Below, piece by piece: positions 34,973-46,723 of a DNA stretch of 64,000 nucleotides (positions are counted from its first letter, which is position 1; each line of letters starts with the position of its first letter). The notes beneath the pieces are model-generated. The model did no database searches, was not told where the DNA came from, and saw nothing but the letters and a program-made list of their open reading frames with translations. The translations under genes and the position numbers were made by a program. Source of the stretch: Hemileia vastatrix (Eukaryota > Basidiomycota > Pucciniomycetes > Pucciniales > Zaghouaniaceae); the NCBI GenBank assembly GCA_030280995.1, contig JASXTE010000017.1, forward strand, positions 17,047,498 through 17,111,497, written 5' to 3'.

Positions 34973-35557
34973 TTTATGATTACTAAATGTTTATAACTAT
35001 TGAGAAGTGCAACTAATCTAGCAATAGTATCAGGCCGCCCATAAGCAACATATATTTCAGAATGAGATAAGTAGTAATACAAATGTATCTATACCTTTTA
35101 TTATATAAAATAGTCTTGGGATAAGTTTCCCAAGCCTTAACTATTGAGAAGCACAACTAACCTATCAAATGTGCACCCAATAGAAGAACATGAGAATGTA
35201 ACTGTGTAGTACTTAAAAATTATTAAAACTTGAGATAAATTTATATTATATATATAAAGCTTTTTAGCAATCGCCAGCCTTTTTTGTGGTTGGTGATAGC
35301 TTTGATGCAGAATTTATATATTTCTTGGCTTCCTTGAACAAGAATATCTTGCCCAGTGAATCCTATATGTCCAAACAGCCTTTACCCAAAATTTTTACCA
35401 CACCTGGGAGGGAGTCACAAAAGATATTTGGTGCACCTCCAAAAATTTTTAATCCATCATTCATGATTAGCAGTTATTTCTGAAACTTGTATTTTATCTT
35501 TTACAAAGTCTCTTTTTTATTCCAAAATTCTCTGATTGTTTTATTTACAAGAAAATA
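34973..35557. other. Harbinger interior, non-coding
   Basis: Sequence between the transposase and the CAC-end insertion. GAGAAG(T/C)(G/A)CAACTAA occurs twice (35003 and 35137), a short imperfect direct repeat. No gene seen. Confidence 0.4.
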
Positions 35558-38137
35558 CACCACACAATATGAGGGACAGACTTGCTAGCAAGTCCGCAAC
35601 CTTGAACCCCAATTCATATCTAATTGAGCACACATTGAGATGGTGCTGAAACAATCATGAGGAAATATCGATTTTAATTTGAACACAACTTGAAATTAAT
35701 TCAAACATTTAGTGAAGCAGAGCTGATCATTAAAAAAACAAATCTTGATGCTTGACTTACTAGAATTTTTGTAGGGATATTGAAGTAAGTGAACCCCACT
35801 ACCAAAAAAAAGTGGGCACATCAATAAGATTGTGAAAAATCATGTTTTTTTATTTGTTTAAAAATATAAAAATTGTTGTATAAATTGAACTTAATCCCCT
35901 TTGAATGCTTTTGCAAGATTTTTTACTAATCAATTTATAAAGCAATCTCCCAATACTATAAAAAGTTATTCAAGAAAAAAAAGTATTAAAATGATACTTT
36001 TCATAAAAATTTTATTAGTAAAAATTTTCTGAAGTATATATTTGCTCTCATTGTACGAGTATATATTCTTAAGTATTTCTCTAGCTTTAAAGTATTCGTA
36101 GAAGCTACATAAAGTTCAAAATTGATGGTAAAAATAATTTAGTTAATTGTACAATTCAAAAAATTAATATTTATACCATAACTTTAGATTTAAAAATATT
36201 TTATTGTCACTAATTTTTCAAAAAAATAACTTACCATTACCTTCATTATATAAAAAAAAATGTGTTAAATTTCAACAAGAATAAAATATATGGCTAAAAA
36301 GTTTTGCACAATAGTTATAAGTTTTTTTTTGATTTGTGCCATTTCATTTTCAAATCTCTATAATTTATTTTATATGTATATTATTTATTCTCTTTAAAAA
36401 TTATCCTTCCTAATACTTCCCTCCCCTCTTTTGTGCTTCACATATGGTTCCCCTCACACATTCTCTCACTCTCTTAAATTTAGTACTACTCTCCCCAGTC
36501 CTCTCCCCTCACCACCCCTCTCCCAACCACCTCACCTCACCTAAATCAATTTGTTACACATATCACCCATTTTGATCCCTTATTCACCCTTATATATCTC
36601 ATATCTTTATGAATAAAATTAACTGATCTACTTCTCACTCCTCTTCCTCAATATGGAAAAAAGGGTGAATTGAAAAGCTAAAGAGGTTGGGTGAGCAGCA
36701 AAATGATCAAGATGATTTTGAGGTTAAATGGTTGAGATGGGGAAGAAGAAGGTTGGAATTGAAAGCAAGATGTTTACAATATCTTAAAAAGGGATTGGTG
36801 GGCTAAAGGGTGGAAAGGAAAGGTCGAGGTGGGGTGGGCTGGGGAGGAGTGAGAAAGGGGTGAGTATAGATGAGTTCGGAAGTGAGAGTAGTGTTGTGGG
36901 GTGAAAAGTAAAAGAGGAGGGGAGGGGAGTGGTGAGGAGTATGGAACCTTACTCATGAATATTCAATACTACAGTAAATGCCTTGGGATGTTTATCAAAA
37001 GAAGAGATATGGAAATGAAGTCAGAACGAATACAAAGGCAGAGAAAGGAATGTATAGAGCTCAAAAGGATGTAAAGTGAGGTGGAAAAAAACTTAATGTG
37101 GACTCTATCTTTTGGCCAAAGAACAGACTTAACCCTGCTTGATTTCAGCACTCAATTTCCACAATCAAAAACAACATGTAAAAGTGATTTATTACTATTC
37201 ATACCCCTCAACACATACAAGCTATTGTTTTATTCAATTTTTTAATAAGTATCAAAAATTGTGACTGAAGATCTACAGGAGTTGCAAAACAACTTAATAT
37301 TTGAAGAATAAACAGAACAAATAATATTTCAAAAATTAATTTCCTTTTGATTTTAATCATTGAATTGCATTTGAAAATTTCAAAAGTGGGATTAAAATCT
37401 ACTATTATAAGAGATATACTTTTTTAAAGAATTATAATCAAATAATTTCTCAAATATTAGTATTGAGCATAAGGAATTTATTAGAGTACTTCATTTAGTC
37501 GGAGATTGAGAAAACACATTGATAATTCTTTTTGTTTAGTTATATGTGGTTTAATAATATTCTAGAAGTAAAAATATAAGAGATTTGATGGCTAAATATT
37601 TTTTTTGATAACTCAACTGAATTGAAAATAATTATATTGAATGAACAAAAAATATAAAAATACATGAAATAAAGAATCAGGACATATGGATTAAAATTAA
37701 AAACCAAATATTCAAATTTTGGGTTAAAAAGAGTTTTCAACAAAAAGAGCCACATATAAATTTTTATATTTTCTCTCAAAAAGTTAATTAACTCATTAGA
37801 AAGCTTAGAAGTAATAACTTTTTAATAAGTACTATGATTTTCGGTCTTTTTACTGATAAAGTGAGATTCAAAATTAGAATTAAATTGTGTTTTATTAAAA
37901 AATACTGAGGATTTATCAAATTCTTAAGCTCCTCAACTTTGTATTTCTATTAATTTTTCATTAAACTCTCAATATTATTTCAGCACAGTATCATTCATCC
38001 TTGGTTAAGAGCTCAATATGAGTTCAAAGTAAAGTTCATTATCAGTTCATTATAGGTTCAGTATGAGTTCCATCTGTGTTCCATCTATATTCAAGTTGAG
38101 GACTTGCTAGAAAGTCCCCCCCAAATATGGCTTGTTG
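35558..38137. mobile_element. Long CAC-end element, complete, 2.6 kb
   Basis: The left end CACCACACAATATGAGGG is followed by GACTTGCTAGCAAGTCC. The right end has GGACTTGCTAGAAAGTCC, then CCCCCAAATATGGCTTGTTG. Target duplication ATA lies at 35555-35557 and 38138-38140. The centre switches on the plus strand from pyrimidine-rich (about 36410-36540) to purine-rich (about 36650-36950). No transposase; it is collinear, reversed, with 54260-58900. Confidence 0.82.
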
Positions 38138-38379
38138 ATAGTGGATTGAAAGAAACTTCAAAAACCAAATTAATATATTGCTCTTGTTGATGAGGAAAAT
38201 TACAAGATATATATTTTATAATAATATATAAAAATAAAAAGAAGTGTGAGTTGAAAATAAAACATATGTAATACTTGTAATACATTATGTAAATAATAAT
38301 TAAAAAGAAGAAAATTGATTCAAAAGGGATGGAACAGACCAGTATATATATTATTTCTGGGCCTCTTAGAAAGCTCAAA

Positions 38380-38489
38380 GTGTAGTCGGAAAAGCCATTT
38401 TCTGCTTACCTGCAAGAAAGAAAGAAAAAGAAAAAAAGGGCAAGAGGAGAGATGAGGGAAATATCTTACCAGTAATTAATTGGAAGAGC
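38380..38489 (-). repeat. Micro-exon-like repeat units, left part
   Basis: Read on the minus strand: a polypyrimidine tract with TTTCTTTCTTGCAG, then about 35 nt related to GCAGAAAATGGCTTTTCC, and a preceding unit ending ATTACTG|GTAAGATATTT. The Gypsy element 2 insertion separates this part from the units at 48220-48548. Confidence 0.5.
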
Positions 38490-38494
38490 CATTT

Positions 38495-39988
38495 TTTCAG
38501 GCTGAGTTCAAGTACAAAGACGTGAACTAGCTTGAATGGTCAGTTTTCTAGAAGATTTTAATGGTCCTATATGAATACTGTAGTACAAATCCAATAAGTA
38601 TTAGAACAACTCAAAATACGGGTCTCAGTAATTCTAATCTCACTAATTATATATGGCTTACAATCTTTATAGTTGGTAGAAAAATAGATTTAATAATTCA
38701 GATAATATTCAAAGACTATAAAAGTGCTATTGATATGTATTGTAAATTGATTTGGTTATATGATTGAATTGTAATGATAAAGAATGTAGGAACAAGACCC
38801 AAAAACCTCCTCCTTTTATACACACTGAGTTCCCCAATGATTCCCTATATGTACCACCCAATACACAGCTAATGAAGCCTCCAAATAACTAATAGACATT
38901 CCCATCAACATTACCAGTAACCCATGACATAATTAGAAGAGTAACAACCGTCAAAATCCTGTATTAATAAGGAAAATCCATCAAAATTAAAGTAAAAGAT
39001 AAAAAGAGAGTATATGCGTATTAAACAATAATATAAAAGACTAAAGAAAAAATTTTCAAGGTTAATAATAGCTTAATAATTAGGGTGATTCACTGTAGAA
39101 ATAATGGGGCTAATACTGACATTATACTACGTGAAATTCCCATCCAAAAATACCCAATATTGACTGAGAAACTACCCAAAAACCCAAAAAAGAGCATGAG
39201 ATGTGGGGTAACTACATGCAATCATTGGCAGGCGCTTGCATGGGTAAATCTTTGACTAAATTTAGGCAAATTTAAGCATGGTGATGAAATAAGACGCCAA
39301 GAGTAAGGTTATTAATGAAATTAGTGCATATAAACAAGGTCAATGCATTATTACTTAAGCTAGGACACTAAATAAGTGCCTGTTGCCTATTTTAGTGTGT
39401 TTCCCCACAGTGGGCATAGAATGTGGGGTAATTATAGTGTGAAAAAGCTAAATTTGCTAAAAATGAAGCTATTCACACAGGAAAAAAGCAGGCAGTATGT
39501 GGCCAGTACACAGAAGCCATTTCTGGCATAAAAAACACCAAATTTGAAAAGTGTTATTTTTATGCATTTAAATAGCCAAATCAATAGTCCTAAATGAGAC
39601 AAATTGATCTGTCAAAGCGAATTTTTGATATTCTCAAATTTATGGCGCATATAGTCAACTTTTAAGTGAAATAAAGCACATTTCTTGTTTTTTGCATAAA
39701 ACAGTGAAAATAACAGCTTTAAGTGTACTTAAAAATTATGTAGCCTTATACTTAAGGTTCTTAAGATTACCCTAAAATATTCCAACTTAATATTAAGTAC
39801 ATAAGACCTATAAAAGGTGGATATATGCGTGTATATAAGGTGTTATAATGGCATATTTTGTATATTATCATAATTTTACTTATGTATACTGTTTGTGTAC
39901 TCTTAATTATTATTCCCATGTATAGTTCATGTGTTTAACATAACTTATAAGTAATTTTTACTCAGTCCTGGGGATATACAGGCTGACA
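38495..39988 (-). repeat. 3' LTR of Gypsy element 2
   Basis: On the minus strand it starts TGTCAGCCTGTA at 39988 and ends TCAGCCTGAAA, where the family has TCAGCCTGACA. Pairs with 46724-48219 at high identity. TATAAAAGGAGG lies near 38806-38822. Confidence 0.9.
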
Positions 39989-40008
39989 CTCGCCCACCCA
40001 AAAAAAAC
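39989..40008 (-). promoter_or_regulatory. Polypurine tract region of Gypsy element 2
   Basis: GGGTGGGCGAG on the minus strand abuts the 3' LTR, in the position of GAGTGAGGGAG in element 1. Confidence 0.55.
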
Positions 40009-40175
40009 AATAAAAAAATTGATAAGTTATACATTTTTATTTATTTATTTGTTTAATTTTCAGGTATTCAGATTAATTCTGTAGCATTAAAGATTATACT
40101 TTAAAGAAATAAAAAATAATAAAATATTATGAGTACTGGTTTTTTTTTCAACCCCTCAGCTGGTTGAACAGAAAT

Positions 40176-41570
40176 TTATTTCTGTTTAAATTTTTTAAGA
40201 AGGGTGGATAAATTAGGAATTTCTTTTTCAGGTATCCATTTATCAAATTCATTTGATTTCCCTTTAAATCTTAATAAATACTCAGTTCCTTTTTCTTTAG
40301 TAAGGATTTTTTTCTTGAGTATTTTTTCAATCTTTACTTTTTCCACAACTTCTTCAGGTTGCTTTTTAGGCCTTCCTCTTCTTTTTGGAAATAAGTCCGG
40401 ATCATTTGCATGGTAAGGTTTTAATAATGAGATAGGGAAAACTGGATGTTTCCTATCATATGGAACATATAATATGACTTCCACTGCATTATTACCAACC
40501 ATTTTTCTTACTACAAAAGGTCCTACAAAGGGATCCTTTAATTTAACATTACTTTGTAAGTTAAAATGTAGTGTTGATATAAGGACTTCATCTCCCTTTT
40601 TAAATTCAAATTCTTTATGAGATTTATCCCACCTTTTCTTTTCATATTCAAATGCTTTTTGGATGCATTCTTCTGCATGCTTTCTACACATTTGTTGCAT
40701 ATGAATAAAGGATTTAGTGCCAGGGTGTAGATCTAACCTTGGTAATTTATTTAAATGATTTACTAGGGTATTTGGTACGTATCCCAGCCAGAGTTCAAAT
40801 GGTTTCTTCTCTGTTACAGAATGAGTTGTGCTGTTATAAGAAAATTTAAGGCCAGGAATTGATGCTACCCAGTCATGTGTGAATTTCTCATTGTCTTTGT
40901 ATTCCAATCCAAAGGCACAATATCTTCTGATCATGTCTTCTATAGTTTGTATCATTCTCTCAGCCAGCCCATCAGTTTGTGGATGGTGTGCTGTAGACAA
41001 TTTCAATTGACAACCTGATACTTCCATCAAAGATGTACAGAACTCTGAAGTGAATTTAGGGTCTCTTTCAGAGATTATGGCTTTAGGGAACGCAGCAGTA
41101 TTCATCATCTGAGTCCATCATAGTAATGCCAAGTCTTTTTCAGATAACTCTTTATGTGTAGGGATAAATTTACACTTTTTTGTTAATCTATCTACTATTA
41201 CCCAGCAAGAATTGAAACTTTCTTTTCCTGCTAATGGCAAGCCAGTTACAAAATCCATGTTTATTATTTCCCAAGGAGCTTTTTGCTGCTCTATTTGTTG
41301 TAACAACCCAGCTCTCTTCCCAGTTAATATTTTAGATTTCTGACAAGAGTCACATGTTTCAATGTATTTTTGTACATCCTCTTTCATGTTTCTCCACCAG
41401 GCTGTGTTTTTAACTCTAGTTAATGTTTTGTGAAAGTCAAAATGACCAGCTAAGATGTCATCATGACAAGTACTCAACATTAACTCTTAAATAGAAGGTG
41501 GTATCACTATTACATTACTTAACTTTTTCCTGTAATATATGTATCCATCTTCAATTGACAGTTTACCTTT
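40176..41570 (-). pseudogene. Integrase, AT-hook and chromodomain of Gypsy element 2
   Basis: The frame is open in two long pieces (41480-41118 and 41108-40176) separated by one TGA in LALLWW; a TAA precedes the first piece (ATTTAAGAG, where element 1 has ATGAAAGAG). Domains in order: HHCC zinc domain (CHDDILAGHFD, CDSCQKSK); core with NMDFVTGLP, IISERDPKFTSEF and DGLAERMIQTIEDMI; DPFVGPFVVRKM; PKRRGRPKKQPEE, an AT-hook motif; and the chromodomain GTEYLLRFKGKSNEFDKWIP. The second core motif has SERD where element 1 has SDRD, but the following Asp is kept. TAA at 40176 ends the polyprotein. Confidence 0.9.
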
Positions 41571-42326
41571 TTACAATCCATTTCTATACTTTGGAGGCAA
41601 GATTTTAATCAATGCACTCATGAAGGCATTAAGTGGATTATTTAGAATGGTAGATAGTTTAGTCAAATCTTTATCAGATGAATAATTTTCCAATATAGTT
41701 TGCATAAATTCTTCCTCTAAATCCACTATATAAATCCCAAATATATGTATAACCTCATTTTCAGGTACATAAGCTGGGTTGTCGGCATCATTTGGAAAAA
41801 GACTTCTGGATAATAAATCCACATTAGAATGCAATTTTCCTGCTCTGTGAGTGATTGTCATTCTTCCTCTGTACTCCTGTACAGCTAGTTGCCATCTAAA
41901 CATGTGCCTATTAGGGGTTTTCATGTTTAGTAATGATTTTACTGCACTTCAATCTGTTATAAGTTCAAACTTCTGGTCTTCCAGATAGTAATGAAGTCTC
42001 TCCAAAGCCCACACCACGGCCAAACATTCTAGCTGTGTGGCACCATACTTTAAGTCTGTTTTTCTTAAGGTTCTGGATATATAACAGATGACTACTTCAG
42101 ATAATTTTCCATTTGGAATCTGTTTGTGCTGTAAAGCAGCACCTAACCCTATGAAGCTTGCATCAGTGTACAAGATAAAAGGTAGGGTGAAATCTGGCAG
42201 TCCCAATATTGGATCTGACATTAGACATTCCTTTAATTTATTAAAGGTGTGTTGTATTTCATTATTCCAAATGAAAGCTTCATTTTTCCTGATTAATGTT
42301 GTTAAAGTAGCTGCAATGGATTGGTA
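41571..42326 (-). pseudogene. RNase H and linker of Gypsy element 2
   Basis: LYTDASFIGLGAALQHKQ (first catalytic Asp) lies at about 42180-42125. ATQLECLAVVWALERLHYYLE carries the conserved Glu, and LITD is followed by a TGA that replaces the Cys codon of DCSAVKS. The linker MKTPNRHMFRWQLAVQEYRG follows, with HRAGKLHSNVDLLSR, and ends KYRNGL before a TAA at 41571. Frame differs by one from reverse transcriptase upstream; the shift lies between 42390 and 42230. Confidence 0.85.
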
Positions 42327-43140
42327 ATTTTTAATTTACTATCTGTAATATCCACACATACCCAAAAAACTTTGAACCTCTTTTACATTTTTAGGTATAC
42401 CTATGTTTTTTTATTGCTGCCACCTTATTCTGGTCAACACAAATTTTTAATCCAGATACAACATTTCCAAGTACTTTCAAGGATTGAAATCCAAACTTAC
42501 ATTTCTTTAATGCAATTGTCATATTAATTTCATCCATCTTTTGAAAGACTCCTTCCAGGTGATTTAAATGTTCATCATATGTTTTTGAAAGCACTATGAT
42601 GTCATCAATATAGACCAAAAGCCATCCTTCAACCATTTCCTGATGGAAAACACTATCCATTAATTTTTGGAAGACTGAAGGTGCATTTTTTGGGCCAAAT
42701 GGCATTCTCACATACTTAAATATACCCATATGTGTGGTTATTAATAAGTAATTTTGAGAATTCTTTTCCACAGGAATCTGGTGGTAACCCCTGTTTCCAT
42801 CCAGACAGGAAATGTATTTTGCTCCTTGTAAGGTAGCATGGATAGAAGCTATCCTTGGTAGAGGGTAAATATCATCTATAGTGTATGTATTCAGAGCTCT
42901 ATAATCACCGCATAATCTTGCCTTATCTTTTTCATAAGGGATTAATACTGGTGAAATAACACAATACTTAGGTGTTGTGTCTACTTTTTCAACAATACCC
43001 ATTTCTAACAACATTTTTATGTTGTCTTCAATATCTTTCCTTTTTGCAGGAGAAGCTGGGTAAGGTTTCTTTTTCAAGCTGTCAAGAATATTATCCAAAT
43101 CACAACTTAAAGAGATTTTCATCTCATGGTCTTTGACCAA
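42327..43140 (-). pseudogene. Reverse transcriptase of Gypsy element 2
   Basis: Open for 249 codons with all the expected blocks: KKPYPASPAKRKDIEDNI, RLCGDYRALNTYTIDDIYPLP, CLDGNRGYHQIPVEKN, MPFGPKNAPSVFQKLMD, the catalytic box YIDDIIVLSKT with both aspartates, and SLKVLGNVVSGL before the thumb. It is separated from the protease by a single TAA (HG.NELGL; element 1 has HGSHELGL) and is lost to a frameshift after VAAIKK. The protein would copy element RNA into DNA inside the particle. Confidence 0.92.
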
Positions 43141-44100
43141 TCCTAGTTCATTTTAACCATGAGCAAATGCCATAGGATATGATTTAATCAATCTCAAAAT
43201 ATTTTTTTCTTCAATTTTTGAGAGTTGAGGGCTGAAAGAAGCCTTTTGGATTTCATTATCCAATTCAACCATTTCAGTGGTGGTTCTTCCACCTTGCAGT
43301 TGTTCTTCTCTAGGAGAAATGGCATATACTGAGTTTTCAGAACATATTTTAAATTTTCTCTTACCATTCACGCCTATAGTGAAGCAACTTTTTGCAGGAT
43401 CTAGTTTAATGCCAAATTTTGTCAATAAATCATTGCCAACAATAAACCAATCACTACAATTATTATTATCCATTACTACAAATTCACAAACTGCTCTTAC
43501 ATATCCATTATTATATTTAAAGAATACAGCAGTTTTGTATTTGCCAATTGGATTTAATATTGAACCAAAACCCCTCCAGTTCTTTGTCTGAACAGGTTCT
43601 AGTTTTTCCTTATACTTACTGTCAAGTTTCATTAATGTATTAATAGAAACTACACTACCTGCAGCCCCAGTGTCAAGAATGGCATTCATTTCTCTTCCAC
43701 ATATAATAACAGGTGCTCTGATAGGTGTTATTTTGTAAGTATCATGAGATACATCTTTAATTATTTCAGCTTCTTCAATGGAAGTTAAAGATGTATCTGT
43801 ATGAGGTATAGCATCATTCAGGAACATTATATCCTGTTCTAATACAAATATCTCATTCTCATCATCACTGTAAGATGTGTTACTTTTGCAATCCTCACTG
43901 GAATCCACATTCTCATCTTCATGATTACTTGGTTCAGAACTATGTGAGGTTTCAATAACATTTATTCTTTTCTTACACATGTGACCCTTAACCCAAGGTT
44001 CACTACATTTATAACAAGTGTTATTCTCTTGTCTTTTAGGAACAAGGGGAGCTGAAGGTTTTTTCTTCTCCACTGGCAATTTACTTGTAGTAGGTTTTAC
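43141..44100 (-). pseudogene. Nucleocapsid zinc knuckle and protease of Gypsy element 2
   Basis: Open from 44079 to 43153. CYKCSEPWVKGHMC is an intact nucleic-acid-binding knuckle near 43973-44018. An acidic linker (SSEDCKSNTSYSDDENEIF) leads to the retropepsin with active site AILDTGAAGSVVS near 43680-43640 and the second strand block FIVGNDLLTKFGIKL. TAA at 43153 sits at the junction to reverse transcriptase. The protease would process Gag-Pol. Confidence 0.9.
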
Positions 44101-45480
44101 TACATAAACACTTTGTTTTTAATTATTATACTTGGTTTCATATTTGTGGTTTAATAATATTTCATTGAATATATTAATGAACCCAGAGGTATCTCTGATG
44201 GATTCAGTTCTAGCTACAATAATATCTCTAAATGATTTAGGCAACTTGTATATTATTTTCTCTTTCCACTCATCATAATCCATTTTTGGATCCATAGATT
44301 TCATGATTTTTATTAAATTCATTAAAAAGACCATGGGTTTGTCTCCAGCATTTGGATTATATCTGGCTCTTTCATACAATCTTTGTTGAGTGATTCTGAA
44401 TTTTGGGCCACCAAATTGTCTTTCAATTAGTGCCTTCCATTCATTCCAGGAGTAGTTAATTCCCTCACTCAATACAGATTCAAACCATAATAAGGCCACA
44501 TCTGTAAATAAAGATATTAATTTTGATGTAATTTATTCATCAGGTAATTTGTATGAAAATTTTAAGTTATCAATACTTTGGATGAATTGTTGCCTATCAG
44601 ATTTTAAATCCCCATCAAAAGCAGGGTACTGATCTAACTTACGCCAGTTCTTTTGGCTATTCTTTGCTTCCCTAAACTGAGAAATATTGAGTAATTCACT
44701 TACTTTAGAAAGAAGATCATTTATTTCATCTTTTACTGATTTTATATTCTTAGAGCCCATGACACTATGTTCATGTTCAATCATTGGTTTATCATCAGAG
44801 TGTTTCATAAAAACTGGTATTCTTTCCACATAAGAGGTATTATCTTTTATTTTTTCGGTATTTTTCAAAATGTTGTCTACTTCAATTTCTACTCTTTGTA
44901 ACCTATTTTTTATTACAGGTACATGAGTTAAGGTATCATTTACATTTGAAAAATACAATTTTATACGTCCCTCCATGGTAGCCATAATATTCTGAGAATG
45001 TTCCAATTTATTTTCTAAATTTTTAATTTCAGAGTTTAATCTTTTGTTTTCATTGATTAATTCATTATTTGAATTCTCAATAATTTTTAACCTATTGGCT
45101 GTTGTACTCAATGATTGTGTGAGGTTTAATAATACACTTTCTGTATTATTGTTGGACTCTCTAGAGAGCTCTTCCAATTTTTCAATTCTTAATAATAATT
45201 TACTAATTATTTTTGATTACATTGGATTTTCTTTTAGAAAATATTCAACTTTTTCTGTGTCCAATTCAGAAGACTCATCATCAGGTTCAAGATTTAATTC
45301 ATTTGGTTCCATTTTTATATTAATAGCATTTTCCTGGTGGTTGATAAAACTATGTACATTGTCCTCATTTAAAGACAAGTTTAACATGTTATTTTCAAAT
45401 GAATAATTTTTTAAATCCTTATCAATTATATCTATTAACTCTCTATCAATTTCATTACCTATAAGTAATTCATTGTTAGG
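44101..45480 (-). pseudogene. Gag of Gypsy element 2
   Basis: The same frame is open apart from TAA codons near 45217, 44530 and 44119. The N-terminal half is a long coiled coil (TANRLKIIENSNNELINENK). Then come KLDQYPAFDGDLKSDRQQF, SKLISLFTDVALLWFESVL, FGGPKFRITQQRLYERARY and the helical block DYDEWKEKIIYKLPKSF, typical of retrotransposon gag. At the TAA near 44530 element 1 has GAG-GAA (DEEI), so this is a simple nonsense change. No ATG is obvious at the start of the frame, so expression may have depended on ORF1. Confidence 0.85.
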
Positions 45481-45509
45481 ATTATATAATTGATCCTAAG
45501 AAGATGGAT

Positions 45510-45968
45510 GTCTTACCAAGGTCTTATTCCATTTCCCCTGCCTCTCCTTGGCTTTCCCCTGTAAGGGTGACTGCTGAAGCCCTTCTTTTGGGGGTTGTTG
45601 TAGTTTTAGGCATACCAATCCCACTTCCATTTTCTTACTGTAATTTTTTGATACTCCTCTTGGGCTGGAGGTGTTGCTATGGAACTGTTGGGTGCCACTG
45701 TGGGTGGTAGAGCCTTTATTTCTACTAGAGCTTGATTGACTTCTTCAAAACCCTGAGCTGCTCTTTTCTCCAGATTGTTTATCTGGTCCACTATATTTTT
45801 TACCCTTATTGTCAAAGTTTTCAGTAGAGTGGAGAGGGAGTGAATTTGTTCTTGTAAGGTATTTTTTGTTTTCTTTATTGATACCTGTTTTAAAAGTTTT
45901 TTCCTTTCTTCCAGAGACATTGGAGGAGTGATGGTGTTTATGGGGGACTCCTGGCCCTCCATTTGAAT
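45510..45968 (-). pseudogene. Small coiled-coil ORF1 of Gypsy element 2
   Basis: ATG at 45962 opens MEGQESPINTITPPMSLEER, a leucine-rich coiled coil (SLSTLLKTLTIRVKNIVDQ) and KITVRKWKWDWYA. A TAA follows, and the same frame continues with a basic, glycine-rich tail (SSHPYRGKPRRGRG) to about 45512. The same order of blocks in element 1 indicates a conserved extra protein upstream of gag. Its function is unknown. Confidence 0.6.
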
Positions 45969-46380
45969 GTCCTTTACCAGGTCTCTCAGCTCTAGGTCTT
46001 AAGCTATAATGTTTTTCCTTATTACTCACAATATCATTGTTGTCACAAATTTTTACGTGGAATTTAATCAAAGAATTGAAATTTGAGATTTTTTTTAAAA
46101 CTTCAAAAAGGAGTTTTATTAGTACTTATTAATACCACTGAAGACAATTTTATTGCTTACTTGTAGGTATAAAGTGAGTTTAGAAGTGCCAAAAGTCAAA
46201 TATGCTTTTATGTGGTCATTTGATTTAACTGGTTTACAATATGTAGCCGTGTTTTTATATTTAAAAATGAAAGATTGTCAGTAAGATTCTTTCTAAATAT
46301 TAAATTAATTTTACAAACCAATAAAAAGAGATTAAGAGTTCTGTTAAAAGAAAAGAATCAATCAGTTTAATTGGTTATCA

Positions 46381-46543
46381 TCTGCAAAGATAATAAATTT
46401 AATTGGTCTATTGACAGACTCCCACTAAGAACAATTTTATGTTAAATTAGTGGTAAAAATTATTATCTGCAAAGATCTCAAATTTAATTGGTCTATTGAC
46501 AGACCCACTAATAACAATTATATGTTGAATTAGTGGTAAAATT
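46381..46543 (-). repeat. Duplicated hairpin unit in the leader of Gypsy element 2
   Basis: An 85-bp offset direct repeat (TCTGCAAAGAT at 46381 and 46466). Each copy contains GGTCTATTGACAGAC and an inverted pair CCACTAA/TTAGTGG (46422-46453 and 46505-46536). It lies in the leader between the 5' LTR and ORF1. Confidence 0.75.
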
Positions 46544-46704
46544 GTTGATTCAATATCACAATTCTATTATATAACAGGGCTTCTTTTTCTGAAATCACTA
46601 TATAAGTGACCCCAACCTGTTGTAATTATCCAAATATTTCTATAGGGATTTTATTTACATGTACCTTCTTTGAAATTTTTACTTACTGGATTATAACAGA
46701 ATTC

Positions 46705-46722
46705 TTGAGGAAAGGTCCTCAA
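46705..46722 (-). promoter_or_regulatory. Hairpin at the expected primer-binding site
   Basis: TTGAGGA, a 4-nt loop, then TCCTCAA starts one base after the 5' LTR. The same place in element 1 has CTTGAGGCCCTTTC. Neither begins TGG, as a site complementary to a tRNA CCA end would. Confidence 0.5.
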
Positions 46723-46723
46723 T

